NCBI RefSeq assembly: GCF_047300855.1
Contig: NZ_CP170197.1
Location: forward strand, 3,038,001-3,102,000
Reading direction: 5' to 3'
Length of the DNA: 64,000 nt
Source: Sulfuriferula sp047300855
GTDB taxonomy: Bacteria; Pseudomonadota; Gammaproteobacteria; Burkholderiales; Sulfuriferulaceae
The position numbers were made by a program, and so were the translations under genes. The notes below the pieces were generated by a model. It had not been told where the DNA came from. It saw only the letters and a list, made by a program, of their open reading frames with translations, and did not search any database. Shown piece after piece: positions 35,115 through 43,856 of the stretch (positions are counted from its first letter, which is position 1; each line of letters starts with the position of its first letter).

Positions 35115-36077
35115 TCAGCGCGCTATCTGCGTCATGGCCAGCTTGGCCAGTTTACGCACATCCGGATCGGGGTCTTCGAGCGCTTTTTCCAGTGCGGGCA
35201 ATGCTGCGGGATCACCCACTTCACCCAGGGCGACCGCGGCTTCCTTGCGTAAATTGCTCACCGGGTGCACCAGTGCCTCGCACAATGCGGGCAAAGCTGC
35301 ACGACTCCTGAGCCTGCCGAGACTGCGTGCAGCCTTGATCCTGACTTGCCAGTAGCTGTCCTGCATTGCGACAATGAGTTGCGGCACCGCGTTTTCCGCG
35401 CGCAACTTGCCCAGTGTCATGACGGCTTCCTCGCGCACCTGCCAGGATTCATCATTCATGGCATCGGCCAAGGCAGGGAACACAACAGCCAATGCCGGAG
35501 CAAAGCCGAGTGCTCCCACCGCGATGCGCCTCACTTCTGAATCTGCATCCTGCGTGGCCACCCTGGACAATGATGCCAGCGCGCGCGGATCTTTGAGATA
35601 ACCCAGCACGCCGACCGCCGCCTGCCGCACATCGGCATCGGCATCGGCAATGGCTGCCAGGGCGGGTTCCAAACTACCTGCCACCTTGAGTTCTTTCAGC
35701 GCCCGGAAAATCGCTGCCTTGGCATATCCTGATGAGGCATCCAGCGCGTTCAGCAATACTCCGCCGAGCCTTGAGTCTTTCAGTTCACCTAGCGATAGCG
35801 CTGCATTTGCGCCAACCTGCGGATCGCTATCCGTCAGCACGCCAATCAGCGCAGTCACCACGGCTTCGCTCTCGTAGCCTTCCAGAGCAGCTGCTGCCTC
35901 GGCCCGAACATTGGCATCAACGTCCTGTAGCGCTTCGATTAATAGCGGGACGATCAAGTCCTCGTCTTCGCTATCGGCCAGATCCATCAGCGCAATGCGT
36001 CTGATTTCCGGATCGGCGTCGGTCATGCGCTGCTTCAGCTGCGCTGATAGTCCATCTTGGATACTGAGTGCGGTCAT
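35115..36077 (-). CDS. HEAT-repeat protein
   Basis: A 320-residue all-helical protein made of about ten HEAT/PBS-lyase-like repeats of ~31 residues. Each has a pattern such as DPEIRRIALMDLADSED, DANVRAEAAAALEGY, DADVRQAAVGVLGYLKDP or DPDVRKLAKLAM. There are no catalytic residues; such proteins act as binding scaffolds. It lies between two ferredoxin genes, so a role in assembling or docking the flavoprotein-ferredoxin complex is plausible (inference). The gaps to both neighbours are under 25 bases. Confidence 0.92.
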   Translation of the reverse strand: MTALSIQDGLSAQLKQRMTDADPEIRRIALMDLADSEDEDLIVPLLIEALQDVDANVRAEAAAALEGYESEAVVTALIGVLTDSDPQVGANAALSLGELKDSRLGGVLLNALDASSGYAKAAIFRALKELKVAGSLEPALAAIADADADVRQAAVGVLGYLKDPRALASLSRVATQDADSEVRRIAVGALGFAPALAVVFPALADAMNDESWQVREEAVMTLGKLRAENAVPQLIVAMQDSYWQVRIKAARSLGRLRSRAALPALCEALVHPVSNLRKEAAVALGEVGDPAALPALEKALEDPDPDVRKLAKLAMTQIAR

Positions 36078-36092
36078 GGTCTGGCTCCAGGC

Positions 36093-36326
36093 TTAACGCA
36101 ACAAATAGGGAATATCGACATGCACGGCCCCGGTCGGACAATCTTTCTCGCAGGGCATGCAATACCAGCACTCGTCGAATTTCATGTAGGCCGTGCCTTT
36201 GGCAAGATCGATTGCCAGTATGTCGAGCGGGCATACGTCCACGCATACGGTGCAGCCCTTGGCGGCAATGCATTTTTCTTCATCTACCGTGACAGGCACG
36301 GTTACTCGGTTCAAGGCGTAAGTCAT
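36093..36326 (-). CDS. Short AprB-like 2[4Fe-4S] ferredoxin
   Basis: A 77-residue ferredoxin. Cluster motifs are DEEKCIAAKGCTVCVDVCP (with the inserted residues between the first two Cys as in AprB) and FDECWYCMPCEKDCPTGAVH. The CWYCxPCxxxCPTGAV part is close to that of the adenylylsulfate reductase beta subunit, but the AprB C-terminal tail that wraps the alpha subunit is absent. It is 12 bases after the AprA-like flavoprotein gene, so it is probably its direct electron partner. Confidence 0.88.
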   Translation of the reverse strand: MTYALNRVTVPVTVDEEKCIAAKGCTVCVDVCPLDILAIDLAKGTAYMKFDECWYCMPCEKDCPTGAVHVDIPYLLR

Positions 36327-36338
36327 GGCATCTCTCCT

Positions 36339-38069
36339 TTAGGCGGCCGCGGGTTCTTTGACGATCCGAAGCTTTTGATAAGCGGTCTTTTCTTCCTCGT
36401 CGAGGGCAACGATGTAGGGTTCGATCGGCCGCGTGAAACAACTCATGTTGCCGTTGGCATCTTTCTTTACCTGCACATGCACGAACCAGTCGGCGTCGTT
36501 TTTCTCCGGATAATCCACTCGATAGTGGTACAGACCCCAGCGGCTTTCCTTGCGGTACAGCGATGCCTGTGCGGCCATCTCGGCGCAATCGCGGATGGCG
36601 TGTATCTCCATTGCGCGCATCAATTCGTGCGGATTCGTTGCACTCATCCGGGTAAGATCCTCTTCGATTTCTGCGAAGCGCTGCAGCCCGATTTCCATCT
36701 TGCGGGTGACTTTAGGTGGCTGCAGATAGTCGTTAACCATGCGCCGCAATTTGTATTCGACCTGGCTGGGAGGCAGTCCGTCGACCACATCCAGCGGCCC
36801 CCATACGCGCTTGCGCTCTTCTTCAACCTGGGCGTTATCGACCGGCGGCAACGCGTGATTGGCACAATATTCCGCTGCACTTTCACCGGCCAGCTTGCCG
36901 TAAACGAACGCGCCCAGCATGTAGTTATGCGGCACGCAAGCCAGGTCACCGGCAGCGTACAAGCCCGGCACGGTGGTTTCAGCATGCTCGTTGACCCACA
37001 CGCCTGAACCACTGTGGCCGCTACACAGACCAATCTCGGAGATATGCATTTCCACCATGCCGGTGCGATAGTCGAGACCGCGTCCTTCGTGAAAACGTCC
37101 ACGGCTCGGTCTTTCATTGGTATGCAGAATCTCTTCAATCGTGGAAATGGTTTCTTCGGCCAGATGATCCATTTTCAGGAACACTGGCCCGTTGCCGCCT
37201 TCGAGTTCCTTGTAGAACTCCATCATCATCTGGCCGCTCCAGTAATCGCACTCGATGAAACGGTCTCCGTTTGCGTTGGCGGTGTATCCACCGAATGGAC
37301 CGGTGACATAAGCGCAGGAAGGGCCGTTGTAATCCTTGATCAAAGGATTGATCTGGAAGCACTCGATACCGGAAAGCTCGGCGCCAGCGTGATAAGCCAG
37401 GCTGTAGCCATCTCCCGCATTGGTGGGGTTTTCATAAGTACCGAACAGATAACCGGATGAGGGCATGCCCAGACGCCCGGCTGCGCCGGTTGCCAGAATG
37501 ACGGTCTTCGAACGGATCACATAGAAATCGGCAGTACGGCTGTCGACTGCCATCGCGCCGGCAATCGCTCCATTTTCATCCAGCAGCAAACGGGTTGCCA
37601 TCAGCCGGTTGGTGATTTCAACGCGCCGCTTTTTCAGCTGCCGGTACAGCACTTTTTTCATGTTGTGCCCTTCCGGCATGGGCAAAACATAAGTACCGAT
37701 GTGATGGACTTTCTTGACCGCATAATCGCCGGTCTCGTCCTTTTCAAATTTCACCCCCCAGCTATCCAGTTCCTGAATCATGTCAAAGCTGCTGGTGGCG
37801 TATTTCATTACCGTCTTCTGGTTGACGATACCGTCATTAGCGACGGTGATTTCCTTCACATACTGCTCGGGTGTGGCATGACCCGGGATGACCGCATTGT
37901 TAAGCCCATCCATCCCCATGGAGATGGCGCCACTGCGTTTGACGTTGGCTTTTTCCATCACCAGCACGCGTAATGCAGGGTTCTTTTCCTTGGCTTTGGC
38001 CGCGGCCATCGGGCCAGCCGTACCGCCGCCTATCACCAGTACATCCACTTCCATTTCGATGGTATTCAT
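36339..38069 (-). CDS. AprA/fumarate-reductase-like FAD flavoprotein
   Basis: A 576-residue flavoprotein. FAD binding is seen in DVLVIGGGTAGPMAAAKA at the N terminus and GLYAAGDLACVPHNYMLGAFVYG around residue 370. The capping region has NPTNAGDGYSLAYHAGAELSG and GPFGGYTANANGDRFIECDYW. It resembles AprA (adenylylsulfate reductase alpha) and the wider succinate dehydrogenase/fumarate reductase family, and it is slightly shorter than AprA. No sulfate adenylyltransferase gene is present, so true APS metabolism is not supported here. The context suggests redox chemistry on an imported organosulfur compound (inference). Confidence 0.85.
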   Translation of the reverse strand: MNTIEMEVDVLVIGGGTAGPMAAAKAKEKNPALRVLVMEKANVKRSGAISMGMDGLNNAVIPGHATPEQYVKEITVANDGIVNQKTVMKYATSSFDMIQELDSWGVKFEKDETGDYAVKKVHHIGTYVLPMPEGHNMKKVLYRQLKKRRVEITNRLMATRLLLDENGAIAGAMAVDSRTADFYVIRSKTVILATGAAGRLGMPSSGYLFGTYENPTNAGDGYSLAYHAGAELSGIECFQINPLIKDYNGPSCAYVTGPFGGYTANANGDRFIECDYWSGQMMMEFYKELEGGNGPVFLKMDHLAEETISTIEEILHTNERPSRGRFHEGRGLDYRTGMVEMHISEIGLCSGHSGSGVWVNEHAETTVPGLYAAGDLACVPHNYMLGAFVYGKLAGESAAEYCANHALPPVDNAQVEEERKRVWGPLDVVDGLPPSQVEYKLRRMVNDYLQPPKVTRKMEIGLQRFAEIEEDLTRMSATNPHELMRAMEIHAIRDCAEMAAQASLYRKESRWGLYHYRVDYPEKNDADWFVHVQVKKDANGNMSCFTRPIEPYIVALDEEEKTAYQKLRIVKEPAAA

Positions 38070-38102
38070 TGAATGCTTCTCCTTGTTCTAAATGAATCGA
38101 CG

Positions 38103-38855
38103 TTAAATGCGGCCGCGTTCGACGCGAAGCCGGTATTGGAAGGCATCGCCGCGGTAGTAGAGATATTCGAAATCAAGCGGCTGGTTGTCGGTGGTAAATG
38201 TCAGACGCTCGATGCGCAAAACCGGTGATCCTTCCTGCAAATGAATCAGCCTGCCCAATGATTCGTCTGCCAGCATGGCCTCGATCTGCAGTTCTGCCTG
38301 GCCCAGCGAATAACCGTAGTCATTTTCCAGAATCAGAAAGATGTCGCGGTGCGCGAGGTCTTCCTTGATCAGCCGTTCGCCGATTGATTTCGGCAGATAG
38401 GTCACGTCCAGCGAAATGGGGGCGCGGTTCAGGTAACGCACACGGCGGATCTCGGACACCATTTCGTTCTCGCCCAGACCCAGTTTCAGCGCTACGGTTT
38501 TGTCGGCAGGAACGATCTTGAAACTGATCACCTGCGAGAAGGTTTCATAACCCATACTGGCCATTGCTTCACCAAACCCTTGCAGCTTTCCGAGATTCTG
38601 GAATGCCTTGGGTTGCGATACATAGGTGCCCTTGCCGTGTATTTTGAAAATCAGCCCTTCTTTCTGCAGGTCACCCAAGGCCTGTCGCACGGTAATTCGG
38701 CTTACCTCAAAAGAGCGCGTCAATTCGCTTTCCGACGGCATTTGTTCATGGGCCTTGTAGGTCCCATCCAGAATGCGGTTCCTGAGTATTTCCTTGATCT
38801 GCGTATACAGCGGTACAGGCGACAGTGACAGTACGGTTTCTTTTTTCGGTTCCAT
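38103..38855 (-). CDS. GntR/HutC-family transcriptional regulator with UTRA domain
   Basis: A 250-residue regulator. The winged helix is at residues ~15-80 (YTQIKEILRNRILDG, SESELTRSFEVSRITVRQAL, LQKEGLIFKIHGKGTYVSQP). The UTRA ligand domain follows from ~95 to the end (SEIRRVRYLNRAPISLDVTYLP). It is the promoter-proximal gene of the sulfonate-like train, 33 bases before the AprA-like gene, and likely controls the whole locus together with itself in response to a small molecule. A CTTGT-TATG-ACAAG palindrome sits just upstream. Confidence 0.9.
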   Translation of the reverse strand: MEPKKETVLSLSPVPLYTQIKEILRNRILDGTYKAHEQMPSESELTRSFEVSRITVRQALGDLQKEGLIFKIHGKGTYVSQPKAFQNLGKLQGFGEAMASMGYETFSQVISFKIVPADKTVALKLGLGENEMVSEIRRVRYLNRAPISLDVTYLPKSIGERLIKEDLAHRDIFLILENDYGYSLGQAELQIEAMLADESLGRLIHLQEGSPVLRIERLTFTTDNQPLDFEYLYYRGDAFQYRLRVERGRI

Positions 38856-38882
38856 TGATCAACCACTCCGTGCATATGTTTA

Positions 38883-38896
38883 CTTGTTATGACAAG
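38883..38896. promoter_or_regulatory. Candidate GntR operator (CTTGT-N4-ACAAG)
   Basis: A perfect 5-base dyad 27 bases upstream of the GntR start codon. Its CTTGT/ACAAG half-sites resemble HutC-subfamily operators. It is suggested as the site of autoregulation; nothing else of the promoter is evident. Confidence 0.45.
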
Positions 38897-39338
38897 ACGA
38901 GATAAAGCAAACCGCATGCCAGCGTATTCAGGCTTATGCAATACATGCCATCATATTGATATCTATGAAGTTATATCGCTCCGCAATTTATAACCGGGGG
39001 AATTTATCTGGCACTGGAATCGTGCTCACTGGTATAGAACGCACTGAATATGTGCCGACGCAAGCTTCAGTTATTACCGAAACAGGGCAAATGTTCAGCC
39101 TGGCCGAATCTGCGGCCAGGTTATATATGCCGAAGGAAATTTCAATACGGAGGCCTGCAACTCGGGCTGGATAAATACCCAAGCTTCAGTGAATCCATTT
39201 GCCGGATTCTGCAAATTGGACGAGAGGGATACCCGGCGGACGTCAGGTACAGGGGGAAATCTTAAATCAGGGATTCAGCCCGATCTTCGGGACCAGGAAG
39301 AACCTAGGCGCACAGCGCCGGACGGCTGGGCGCGAAAT
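38897..39338. other. Intergenic region between the GntR and diguanylate-cyclase genes
   Basis: About 440 bases without a supported gene. Small plus-strand frames (for example from 38956) have no family features and no ribosome site. The region contains the promoter of the GntR train (minus strand) and the 3' end of the RR-PAS-GGDEF-EAL gene (minus strand). I see no repeat or terminator here. Confidence 0.45.
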
Positions 39339-41531
39339 CTATCTTCCAGCAAACATCGCCAGTGGCGTTATGTTCTCTATCAGCATCGTGGTAGCAGCCT
39401 GTGCGGTGAGTGGCTCGCTTAACAGGTACCCTTGTATTTCATCGCACTCCATCCTGCGCAGAAAGGCGAGCTGGTTTTCTGTCTCCACACCTTCGGCTAT
39501 CAAGTTCAGATGCAAACCCTTGGCCATGGCAATAATCGCGGTGACAATTGAGGTATCACCATCGCGCTCAATATCCGCGATAAATGACTGGTCAATTTTG
39601 ATGGTATGGATGGGAAATTTTTTCAGGTAATTGAGCGAGGAGTAACCGGTGCCAAAATCATCGATTGCAATCTTGATGCCGCTGGCGCTGAGCTGTTTAA
39701 GCTTTTCAACGGTACGCTCAACGTCTTTCATGATCAGGTTTTCGGTAATTTCCACTTCCAGCATGCCCTGATCCAGGCCATGCTGGTGTAGTGCAGCCAG
39801 AATGTGTTCGACAAAGTCAGGCTGCTCCATCTGCCTGGGCGAAATATTAATGGCCAGCCGCACTGGCGGCAGTTCCCGTGTTTTCCAAACTTTAAGCTGC
39901 TGACATGCGGTATCCAGCATCCATTTTCCTATGGCAGTAATCATGCCGGTTTCTTCTGCTAGCGGAATAAATTCCGCCGGCGAGATCAAGCCACGCACTG
40001 GATGTTGCCAGCGTATCAAACACTCAAACCCGACGATGTGTCCGCGTTTAAGGTCAACCTGCGGCTGATAGTACGCAACCAGCTGGTTGCGTTCCAGGGC
40101 ATGGCGCAAGTCGTTCTCCAGTGACAGGCGATTGGAGAGCGGCACATTCATGCCCATATGGAATAACTGGCAGTTGTCGCGGCCACAGGTTTTGGCATGA
40201 TACAGTGCAATGTCGGCATGCTTGATGAGACTGTCGCCCGTTTCACCGTCAGCGGGATAGAGCGATACGCCGATGCTTACTGTTGCGAACAATTCCCGAT
40301 GGTCAATATGGAATGGCTTGCTCAACGCAACAGTCACCTTTTCCGCAATGTTTCCTACCACTTCGATACCACTGATTTGTGGCAACAGCAGGCAGAATTC
40401 ATCCCCACCCATGCGCGCCAGCGTATCGCCTTCTCGCAAACATCCGTGCAGGCGTGCGGTCACCGCAAGCAGCAATTCGTCGCCAACAACATGGCCCAGC
40501 GTATCATTGACCACCTTGAAATGGTCCATGTCCAGACACATCACCGCGAACATCTCGCTATTGCGGCGCGCCTGGGCAATGGCAAGATTGAGACGATCCT
40601 TGAATAGCACACGATTGGGGAGGCCAGTCAGCAGATCGTGGTACGCTTGATAATGAATCGTTTCTTCGGCTTTTTTACGCTCGCTGATATCCTTCGCCAC
40701 GCCGTAGGTGCCCAGGTAGCGCGATGCAAATTTGTTATCTGGCTGCTCGTACATGCCAATCGCGTTGAGTTCCACCACCAGAATCCGGCCTTCAGACCCA
40801 TTGGAGCGTGAGCAGTCCTTGCATTTCAAGCGCAGCTCAACATAGCGTGAGGCACGTTTTCCAGTGCGGCGTTCATTAAACACATACTGCGCCTGATTAA
40901 AATCGTCGTCGAAGACCACGGCAGTGTAATGCTGACCGAGCAACTCGTCGTGCTTGTAGCCCAGCAGAGATTCAACACGGTCATTGACGAAGGTAAAACG
41001 ACCTTCACAATCCAGGGTATAGATAAAATCCGGTGAGCTATTGACCAGGAATCGATGCCATTTTTCCGACTGCTCCATCTGCTGCAGCACGGATCGGTTT
41101 TCCAGTTCCAGCCGGCGGCGCTGGATGACATTTCCAACACGCTTGAGCATTTCATCGGGCTGGTATGGCTTGCGCAAGAAGTCCTGGGCTCCTCCGCGCA
41201 ACGCGTTGATCACCGAATCCACCGAGTCGTCGCCACTCACCACAATCACCGGCGTATCCAGACCCCGCTTGGCGATGAAATCCAATACCTCGGTGCCATG
41301 AATATCAGGCATGAACAGGTCCAGCAGAATTGCGTCAAAGTGCTGACGTGCAATCTGCACCAGCGCATCGCGACCATTGCGCGCCGCACTGGCTTCATAT
41401 CCGTTTTGCAGCAAAATATCGCGCAGACTGTCGCGTAGCAATGGCTCGTCATCCACTACAAGGATGCGCGGCACACTGAATACCTCGTGCACCTGGCCAT
41501 CAATAATGCGCTTCTTTAATTCTGCCAGCAT
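39339..41531 (-). CDS. Response regulator with PAS, GGDEF and EAL domains
   Basis: A 730-residue c-di-GMP protein. Receiver domain ~18-140 with phospho-acceptor Asp in LLDLFMPD and Lys in FLRKPYQ. PAS domain ~165-290. GGDEF domain ~310-465 with RMGGDEF intact and an RxxD inhibitory site (REGD) at the right distance upstream. EAL domain ~480-725 in which the signature reads ECL (GFECLIRW) but NISPRQ, EITENLIM, DDFGTGYSSL, EGVE and QGYLLSEP are present. It may both make and degrade c-di-GMP under phosphorylation control. The upstream gene encodes its likely kinase, 18 bases away. Confidence 0.92.
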   Translation of the reverse strand: MLAELKKRIIDGQVHEVFSVPRILVVDDEPLLRDSLRDILLQNGYEASAARNGRDALVQIARQHFDAILLDLFMPDIHGTEVLDFIAKRGLDTPVIVVSGDDSVDSVINALRGGAQDFLRKPYQPDEMLKRVGNVIQRRRLELENRSVLQQMEQSEKWHRFLVNSSPDFIYTLDCEGRFTFVNDRVESLLGYKHDELLGQHYTAVVFDDDFNQAQYVFNERRTGKRASRYVELRLKCKDCSRSNGSEGRILVVELNAIGMYEQPDNKFASRYLGTYGVAKDISERKKAEETIHYQAYHDLLTGLPNRVLFKDRLNLAIAQARRNSEMFAVMCLDMDHFKVVNDTLGHVVGDELLLAVTARLHGCLREGDTLARMGGDEFCLLLPQISGIEVVGNIAEKVTVALSKPFHIDHRELFATVSIGVSLYPADGETGDSLIKHADIALYHAKTCGRDNCQLFHMGMNVPLSNRLSLENDLRHALERNQLVAYYQPQVDLKRGHIVGFECLIRWQHPVRGLISPAEFIPLAEETGMITAIGKWMLDTACQQLKVWKTRELPPVRLAINISPRQMEQPDFVEHILAALHQHGLDQGMLEVEITENLIMKDVERTVEKLKQLSASGIKIAIDDFGTGYSSLNYLKKFPIHTIKIDQSFIADIERDGDTSIVTAIIAMAKGLHLNLIAEGVETENQLAFLRRMECDEIQGYLLSEPLTAQAATTMLIENITPLAMFAGR

Positions 41532-41549
41532 GAGTATCCTCGCTAAAGA

Positions 41550-43682
41550 CTAATGGCGCTTGCCGTTGGCCGGAAGACGCACAATGAATGCGGTTCCGAC
41601 GGGTTGCGCCTCACACTCGATTACACCGCCAAGACCTTTCACCAAACCGTGAACGATGGACAACCCAAGGCCTGCGTGATCGCCATCCTTGGTAGTCGTC
41701 AGCGGACGGAATAATTGGGTGCGGATTGCATCCGGGATACCGGAACCGCTGTCTTCAATACGCAGTTCAACCCACATGTCCGGGCCTTGTTGCAACCGGC
41801 TTGTCGCAAGGTGCAGCTTGCCGCCTTCGGACATTGCTTCTGCCGCATTTTTAATCAAATTGTGCAGTATCTGCTTGATTTGACCGGCATCGCTAAGCAA
41901 CTCCGGGAGATCGGCCGCAAGCAAGGTTTCCACCTGTACCCGCCCTGGGGTAAGCAATGTTGGTTTGAGCAAGCCCACCACTTCGAGCACCAACCGGTTT
42001 ATATCCACCACTGCGGCTACTGCCTTGTTGCCGTTTGCCTGCCCGCCCAGCAATCCTTTAAGCAGGCTACCGACGCGATCAATTTCGTCAGTAATGATTT
42101 TCAGGTCACCCTGCGCCGGGTCATCCTGGGGGAGCTTGGCTCCCAAAATGCGCAGATAATTTTTGACAATATTGAGCGGATTATTGACCTCATGCATTAT
42201 TTTTCTTGCCTGCTCGTTACGCGGTGCCGATGCGGCCTTTACAGCCTGTTTTTGGCGTAGCGCCCGCGCAGCCTGCCGTATAAAGCGCGTCAGCAGAGGC
42301 AAACGTTCGTCCAGCAAGGCAACATCTGCCTGATCTATTCCGCATACCACTAATCCCATGGGCACGCCCGTATCCAGAAGCGGCAGACACAACATGCCGC
42401 TTTTCCCCGTCAAGCCTATTACTTGCTCATCCAGCACCGTCAATGCCGTTGCATCGGGCTGCAGACTGTGTGCAGGCTGGCCCTGGCGCAGAGTCAGTGC
42501 CAGCATGCTGTATGGATCATCGGGCGGAATAAGTATTTGACTGGCCAGGCCTTCGGCAGCCTCACCCACGCCCCGCAACATGCCATCCCGTCCTTGCGGC
42601 AGAAACAGCATCACATCCTTCAATCCAAATGCCGCCTGCAGACTGTGGTTAAGCGCACCGCGCCAAGCCGCATTGTCAACCGCCGCAAACATGCCGTTTT
42701 TCAGTGTATCGAACATCACCATATCACGTACGCGCTCTGCCAATTTCTCGCGAACTCGCTGGTCAGCCACTTCCTGAGCCGACGGACTTACTCGACCAGG
42801 ATCAGCCCGGTGGCGCCGGCGCTCGCCTTCTTCTGTGCGCGTGGCGTTACCTGCCAATTCCGCCACCGGCTCGGAATTCAACCCGAGGCTGTGTTCTGCC
42901 TCATGCAAACGCACATGAGCAAGCTGGGCAACTGCCTGTGCATCGGCGGGAGAGAGATTCAACAAGCTCAACATTTGCGCATCATGCGGTTTGTTCTCGT
43001 CCAGTTCGGTGAGGTGCTGAGCTACACTCACAATCCGCAACAACGGGTGCGCGTTGGTGAGTCGAGTCGCTGTCTCATGGTGATAACGTATCGCGTCCGC
43101 AAGGAACGAGCGCATGCCCCAGCTACGCACAATGGCGCCGCCCACCTCTGCATGGTTAACACCCAGCAAGCGAGACTCTCGTGCCATCAGCACACCCTCA
43201 TCCTGCGAGTTGGCCTGTACCTCGATATAATCGGCCGGATAGCCTATCCATAATGCATTGCGCCCAATATCGTGCAATAGACCCGCCAGATAAGCTTCCT
43301 CGCTATCCGCATAAGCTGTTTTGACCGCCAGTGCTTGTGCCATTTGCGCAGTGATCAATGCATGCCGCCATAGCTGCCTGATTTCATACCAGTCCGCTGC
43401 CGATCTGACGGTAGCGCTGATCAACGCCGAATTCAAGGCAATTCCCCGTACTTCTTCAACTCCCAGCGTCTGCAATGCAGATAGCAGTAAACTCTGTCGG
43501 GTCGACACCATGGAAATACGCGAGCTGGCAGAAGCAATCACCTTCGCGCTCAATACCGCATCTTGCCGTAACAACGCGGCAAGATCCCCTATGGTCACAT
43601 CCTCCTGATCGCAAATAGCCAGTAGCTTTAGCAATAAATGCGGGAGCGATGGGAGCGCAGTTATGTCTATTTTTTCGAGCAT
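41550..43682 (-). CDS. HDOD-domain sensor histidine kinase
   Basis: A 710-residue hybrid sensor. Residues ~1-220 are an HDOD domain (ALPSLPHLLLKLL, LAGLLHDIGRNAL, DAIRYHHE). A middle region (~300-490) looks like a GAF-type sensor (AAFGLKDVMLFLPQG, LTGKSGMLCLPLLDTGVPMG). The kinase core follows: the phospho-His in MHEVNNPLNIVKNYLR, N-box NLIKNAAEAM, G1 EDSGSGIPD and G2 GLGLSIVHGLVKG. It probably phosphorylates the RR-GGDEF-EAL protein encoded next. The start at MLEKIDITALPS is a choice; an ATG seven codons upstream is also possible. It diverges from the peptidase gene. Confidence 0.9.
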   Translation of the reverse strand: MLEKIDITALPSLPHLLLKLLAICDQEDVTIGDLAALLRQDAVLSAKVIASASSRISMVSTRQSLLLSALQTLGVEEVRGIALNSALISATVRSAADWYEIRQLWRHALITAQMAQALAVKTAYADSEEAYLAGLLHDIGRNALWIGYPADYIEVQANSQDEGVLMARESRLLGVNHAEVGGAIVRSWGMRSFLADAIRYHHETATRLTNAHPLLRIVSVAQHLTELDENKPHDAQMLSLLNLSPADAQAVAQLAHVRLHEAEHSLGLNSEPVAELAGNATRTEEGERRRHRADPGRVSPSAQEVADQRVREKLAERVRDMVMFDTLKNGMFAAVDNAAWRGALNHSLQAAFGLKDVMLFLPQGRDGMLRGVGEAAEGLASQILIPPDDPYSMLALTLRQGQPAHSLQPDATALTVLDEQVIGLTGKSGMLCLPLLDTGVPMGLVVCGIDQADVALLDERLPLLTRFIRQAARALRQKQAVKAASAPRNEQARKIMHEVNNPLNIVKNYLRILGAKLPQDDPAQGDLKIITDEIDRVGSLLKGLLGGQANGNKAVAAVVDINRLVLEVVGLLKPTLLTPGRVQVETLLAADLPELLSDAGQIKQILHNLIKNAAEAMSEGGKLHLATSRLQQGPDMWVELRIEDSGSGIPDAIRTQLFRPLTTTKDGDHAGLGLSIVHGLVKGLGGVIECEAQPVGTAFIVRLPANGKRH

Positions 43683-43856
43683 TTTATGCAGACCAGCTCC
43701 CATGTCTTTCTTTATAATTTGAAATCATCATTTATGTCAATGAAAATCAGGACTTTCTGGATACCCCGCCTGATAGTTAAAATAAATCTAAAGTTATCGC
43801 GTCAAGTGCCGCTTTTTTTGATACATTCCATTCCACGCGCCCCTCACCAATACATC

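Noticed and set aside
36339..38069. Genuine dissimilatory adenylylsulfate reductase (AprA)
   Set aside because: It is shorter than AprA, the ferredoxin lacks the AprB tail, and no sat or qmo/aprM genes are present, so only an AprA-like label is supported.
38956..39174. Plus-strand frame of 72 codons in the GntR upstream gap
   Set aside because: No ribosome site, no recognisable features and two competing short frames; it is treated as non-coding.
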